DNA of 64,000 bases from Flavobacterium sp. ASW18X (GTDB taxonomy: Bacteria > Bacteroidota > Bacteroidia > Flavobacteriales > Flavobacteriaceae), in NCBI RefSeq assembly GCF_005144745.1, contig NZ_SWKK01000004.1, forward strand, positions 62,001 to 126,000, read 5' to 3'. The position numbers and the translations under genes were made by a program. Positions 62,437-64,000 of the stretch are shown one piece after another; the stretch's first letter is position 1; the number at the start of each line of letters is the position of its first letter. The notes beneath the pieces are model-generated. The model did no database searches, was not told the DNA's origin, and saw only the letters and a list, made by a program, of their open reading frames with translations.

Positions 62437-62748
62437 GAAAGTTCATAAAAAGGATTGGTTCTGAAATTACTGAGTAGTATAGTTAAGCGTAGAAAGTCTA
62501 CTTAATTAGATTGTAGGAATCTAAAATTCTATTTAAAGGACAATTAATAAACAGGTTTTAAAAAAATGAAGCCAGATACTAATATCGTTTTGCAGATAAG
62601 GGACAAAAAACTTTATTGTATATCAGAAATTTGTGAAAAATCAATTTTATATTTTTCGTTAGACAGCAATCAATCTTAAAAATTTTATCGTCTAGCAAAA
62701 TCTTATGGCCGCAACAACTGTCAACTATACTATCATCTAAAAAATAAA
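62437..62748. other. Intergenic stretch
   Basis: AT-rich; it holds no convincing gene. A 38-codon frame at 62566-62682 has no supporting feature. Confidence 0.4.
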
Positions 62749-62780
62749 AACCCTGTAAATCATCAGATTACAGGGTTTTT
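62749..62780. terminator. Terminator next to tRNA-Ser
   Basis: The stem ACCCTGTAA/TTACAGGGT with T runs on both sides lies 3 bases from the tRNA 3' end and probably ends its transcript on the minus strand. Confidence 0.75.
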
Positions 62781-62782
62781 TG

Positions 62783-62867
62783 CGGAGAAAGAGGGATTCG
62801 AACCCCCGGAGGTGTGACCCTCAACAGTTTTCAAGACTGCCGCATTCGACCACTCTGCCATTTCTCC
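62783..62867 (-). tRNA. tRNA-Ser (UGA anticodon)
   Basis: The 85-base minus-strand sequence has the acceptor stem GGAGAAA/TTTCTCC, an anticodon arm CAGTCTTGAAAACTG giving anticodon TGA (serine codon UCA), a long variable arm (GGGTCACACCTCC region) as in class II tRNAs, and GGTTCGAATCC in the T arm. CCA is not encoded. Its 3' end faces the accessory zone. Confidence 0.95.
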
Positions 62868-62877
62868 TAAGCGGGTG

Positions 62878-62885
62878 CAAATATA
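62878..62885 (-). promoter_or_regulatory. -7 box of tRNA-Ser
   Basis: On the minus strand TATATTTG, a full match to TAnnTTTG, lies 10 bases upstream of the mature 5' end. No TTG at the -33 spacing was found. Confidence 0.55.
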
Positions 62886-62987
62886 AGAACCTTTTTTAAA
62901 TCTGTAAAAACATTCTTAACAAATTTTATTAGAAGGTATATTTCTTTTGTTCTCCATACTTTTGTAATCACTTTAAAACACATAGGC

Positions 62988-64000
62988 ATGCCAGGATTTG
63001 AAATGATAGCTGAAGAAGAAAAAAAGCACGTAAACCAAGTATTAGATTCTACCGTTTTTATGCGTTACGGTTTTGATGGTATGCGCAATGGGCATTGGAA
63101 AGCTAAAGAACTGGAGCAGGCATTAGCGTCTAGAATGCAGGTAAACGAGGTACATTGTGTAAGTAGCGGTACCGCAGCCTTAACCGTTGCCTTAGCGAGC
63201 GCAGGTATTGGTGCAGGAGATGAGGTCATTATGCCCACATTTACTTTTGTAGCAAGTTTTGAATCTATCTTAGCCTTAGGCGCAGTTCCTATTTTAGTAG
63301 ATGTTGACGATACCTTAACATTAGAATCATCGGCGGTAGAAAAAGCAATAACACCAAACACTAAAGCTATAATGCCGGTGCATATGTGTGGTTCTATGGC
63401 AGATTTAGATGTATTAAAAGCAATTTGTGCCAAGCATAGCTTACTATTAATAGAAGACGCTTGCCAAGCCATTGGGGGAAGCTATAAAGGCCAACCCTTG
63501 GGTAGTATTGGTGATCTAGGTTGCTTGTCTTTTGATTATGTAAAAACGATAACGTGTGGCGAAGGTGGTGCTGTGTTAACTAATAACAAAACCTACTACC
63601 AGAATGCCCATAAATATTCTGACCATGGACATGACCATATAGGGAATGATAGGGGAGCAGAGGCTCATCCATTTCTTGGATACAACTATCGTATTTCTGA
63701 GCTACATGCAGCTGTAGGCTGTGCGCAAATAGAAAAGTTAGATGGCTTTATAGCATTACAAAAAAGAAACTATACTATTTTAAAGGAGAAATTAAAGGCT
63801 GTGCCCGGTATCACTTTTAGGCGGGTGCCAGAAGGCGGTGAAGAAAACTTTTCTTTCTTAAATTTTTACATGCCAACTATAGAAAAGGCAAGATTAGCAC
63901 ATAAAGCACTTAAGGACGGGGGTGTAGATGCTTGTTTTTATTGGTTTGATAATAATTGGCACTATTACCGTAAATGGGAGCACTTAACTCATAAAACAGC
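62988..64000 (+). CDS. DegT/DnrJ/EryC1/StrS-family aminotransferase, 3' part beyond window
   Basis: About 337 residues are visible. The PLP-dependent sugar-aminotransferase pattern is clear: SSGTAALTVALASAGIGAG near 49-67, EDACQAIGGSYKG near 151-163, and the PLP lysine in FDYVKTITCGEGG near 188. Such enzymes transfer an amino group to a nucleotide-linked keto sugar for cell-surface glycans. Substrate and partner genes lie beyond the edge. A TACTTTTG (62957-62964) is a possible -7 box 23 bases before the ATG. Confidence 0.88.
   Translation, partial: MPGFEMIAEEEKKHVNQVLDSTVFMRYGFDGMRNGHWKAKELEQALASRMQVNEVHCVSSGTAALTVALASAGIGAGDEVIMPTFTFVASFESILALGAVPILVDVDDTLTLESSAVEKAITPNTKAIMPVHMCGSMADLDVLKAICAKHSLLLIEDACQAIGGSYKGQPLGSIGDLGCLSFDYVKTITCGEGGAVLTNNKTYYQNAHKYSDHGHDHIGNDRGAEAHPFLGYNYRISELHAAVGCAQIEKLDGFIALQKRNYTILKEKLKAVPGITFRRVPEGGEENFSFLNFYMPTIEKARLAHKALKDGGVDACFYWFDNNWHYYRKWEHLTHKT

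Noticed and set aside
62566-62682. 38-codon frame starting MKPDTNIV in the gap before tRNA-Ser
   Set aside because: It is very short, with no ribosome-binding or promoter signal and no recognisable domain.
1-64000. CRISPR arrays or phage genes
   Set aside because: No regularly spaced short repeats with unique spacers and no capsid, tail or integrase genes were seen in the window.

Overview
The window is a piece of chromosome from a member of the Bacteroidota, most likely a marine Flavobacteriaceae. The evidence is AT-rich DNA, starts without Shine-Dalgarno sequences, promoters of the Bacteroidota type (TTG, about 20 bases, TAnnTTTG), a PorP/SprF-family type IX secretion protein, many small lipoproteins with a cysteine lipobox, a YtxJ-type bacillithiol-system protein, and families typical of flavobacteria (DUF6503, DUF4252, SPOR-tailed PorP/SprF). 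No genus is claimed.

Layout. 1-8.3 kb: a minus-strand operon (Gfo/Idh/MocA oxidoreductase, 3-hydroxyacyl-CoA dehydrogenase, DUF1015 protein, YggS, exonuclease/GIY-YIG protein cut by the window edge), then pcm, smpB, two lipoproteins and a TetR regulator. 8.3-14.9 kb: clpB, ytxJ, a repeat-rich lipoprotein, glyA and an unknown gene. 15-22.2 kb: signalling and surface genes: a NarL-type response regulator with a TPR sensor kinase, a tiny lipoprotein made of acidic repeats, a LytTR regulator with a degenerate receiver, a beta-helix lipoprotein, a thioesterase and a glutaminyl cyclase. 22.2-43.9 kb: housekeeping genes: SRP RNA, SDR, fructose-6-phosphate aldolase, ABC-F ATPase, fasciclin protein, pheT, TlpA lipoprotein, leuB/leuA, panB-lspA-rluA, sdaA, dnaK and a Bax-inhibitor-1 homologue. 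44-50.4 kb: a response regulator with Glu in place of the phospho-acceptor Asp, a PD40 plus PorP/SprF-SPOR pair, a uracil-DNA glycosylase-like gene, an RluF-like synthase and a DeoR/GlpR regulator. 50.7-54.6 kb: the glycerol operon glpD-glpK-glpF, divergent from the regulator, with many TTTCG-type operator half-sites between them, followed by an orphan periplasmic-binding-fold protein that has no signal peptide.

55.7-62.75 kb is an accessory zone. It holds unknown membrane proteins, a decayed IS3-like transposase fragment, a Vat/CatB-type acetyltransferase, two tandem receptor-L/leucine-rich-repeat secreted proteins (the large one with a YARHG domain), and a truncated HExxH protein next to a lipoprotein. 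Two units in this zone share a design: an 18-bp direct repeat upstream, one or two small genes, and a long imperfect inverted repeat ending in AACCGTT just after the last stop codon. They look like mobile gene cassettes, and this is the most unusual pattern I found. The zone ends at the 3' side of a tRNA-Ser gene, after which a DegT-family aminotransferase runs off the window.

Several genes have no ATG and appear to start at TTG or GTG (lspA, its neighbouring pseudouridine synthase, rluF, the large repeat protein, glutaminyl cyclase). Most convergent gene pairs share bidirectional hairpin terminators, some of which overlap coding sequence.
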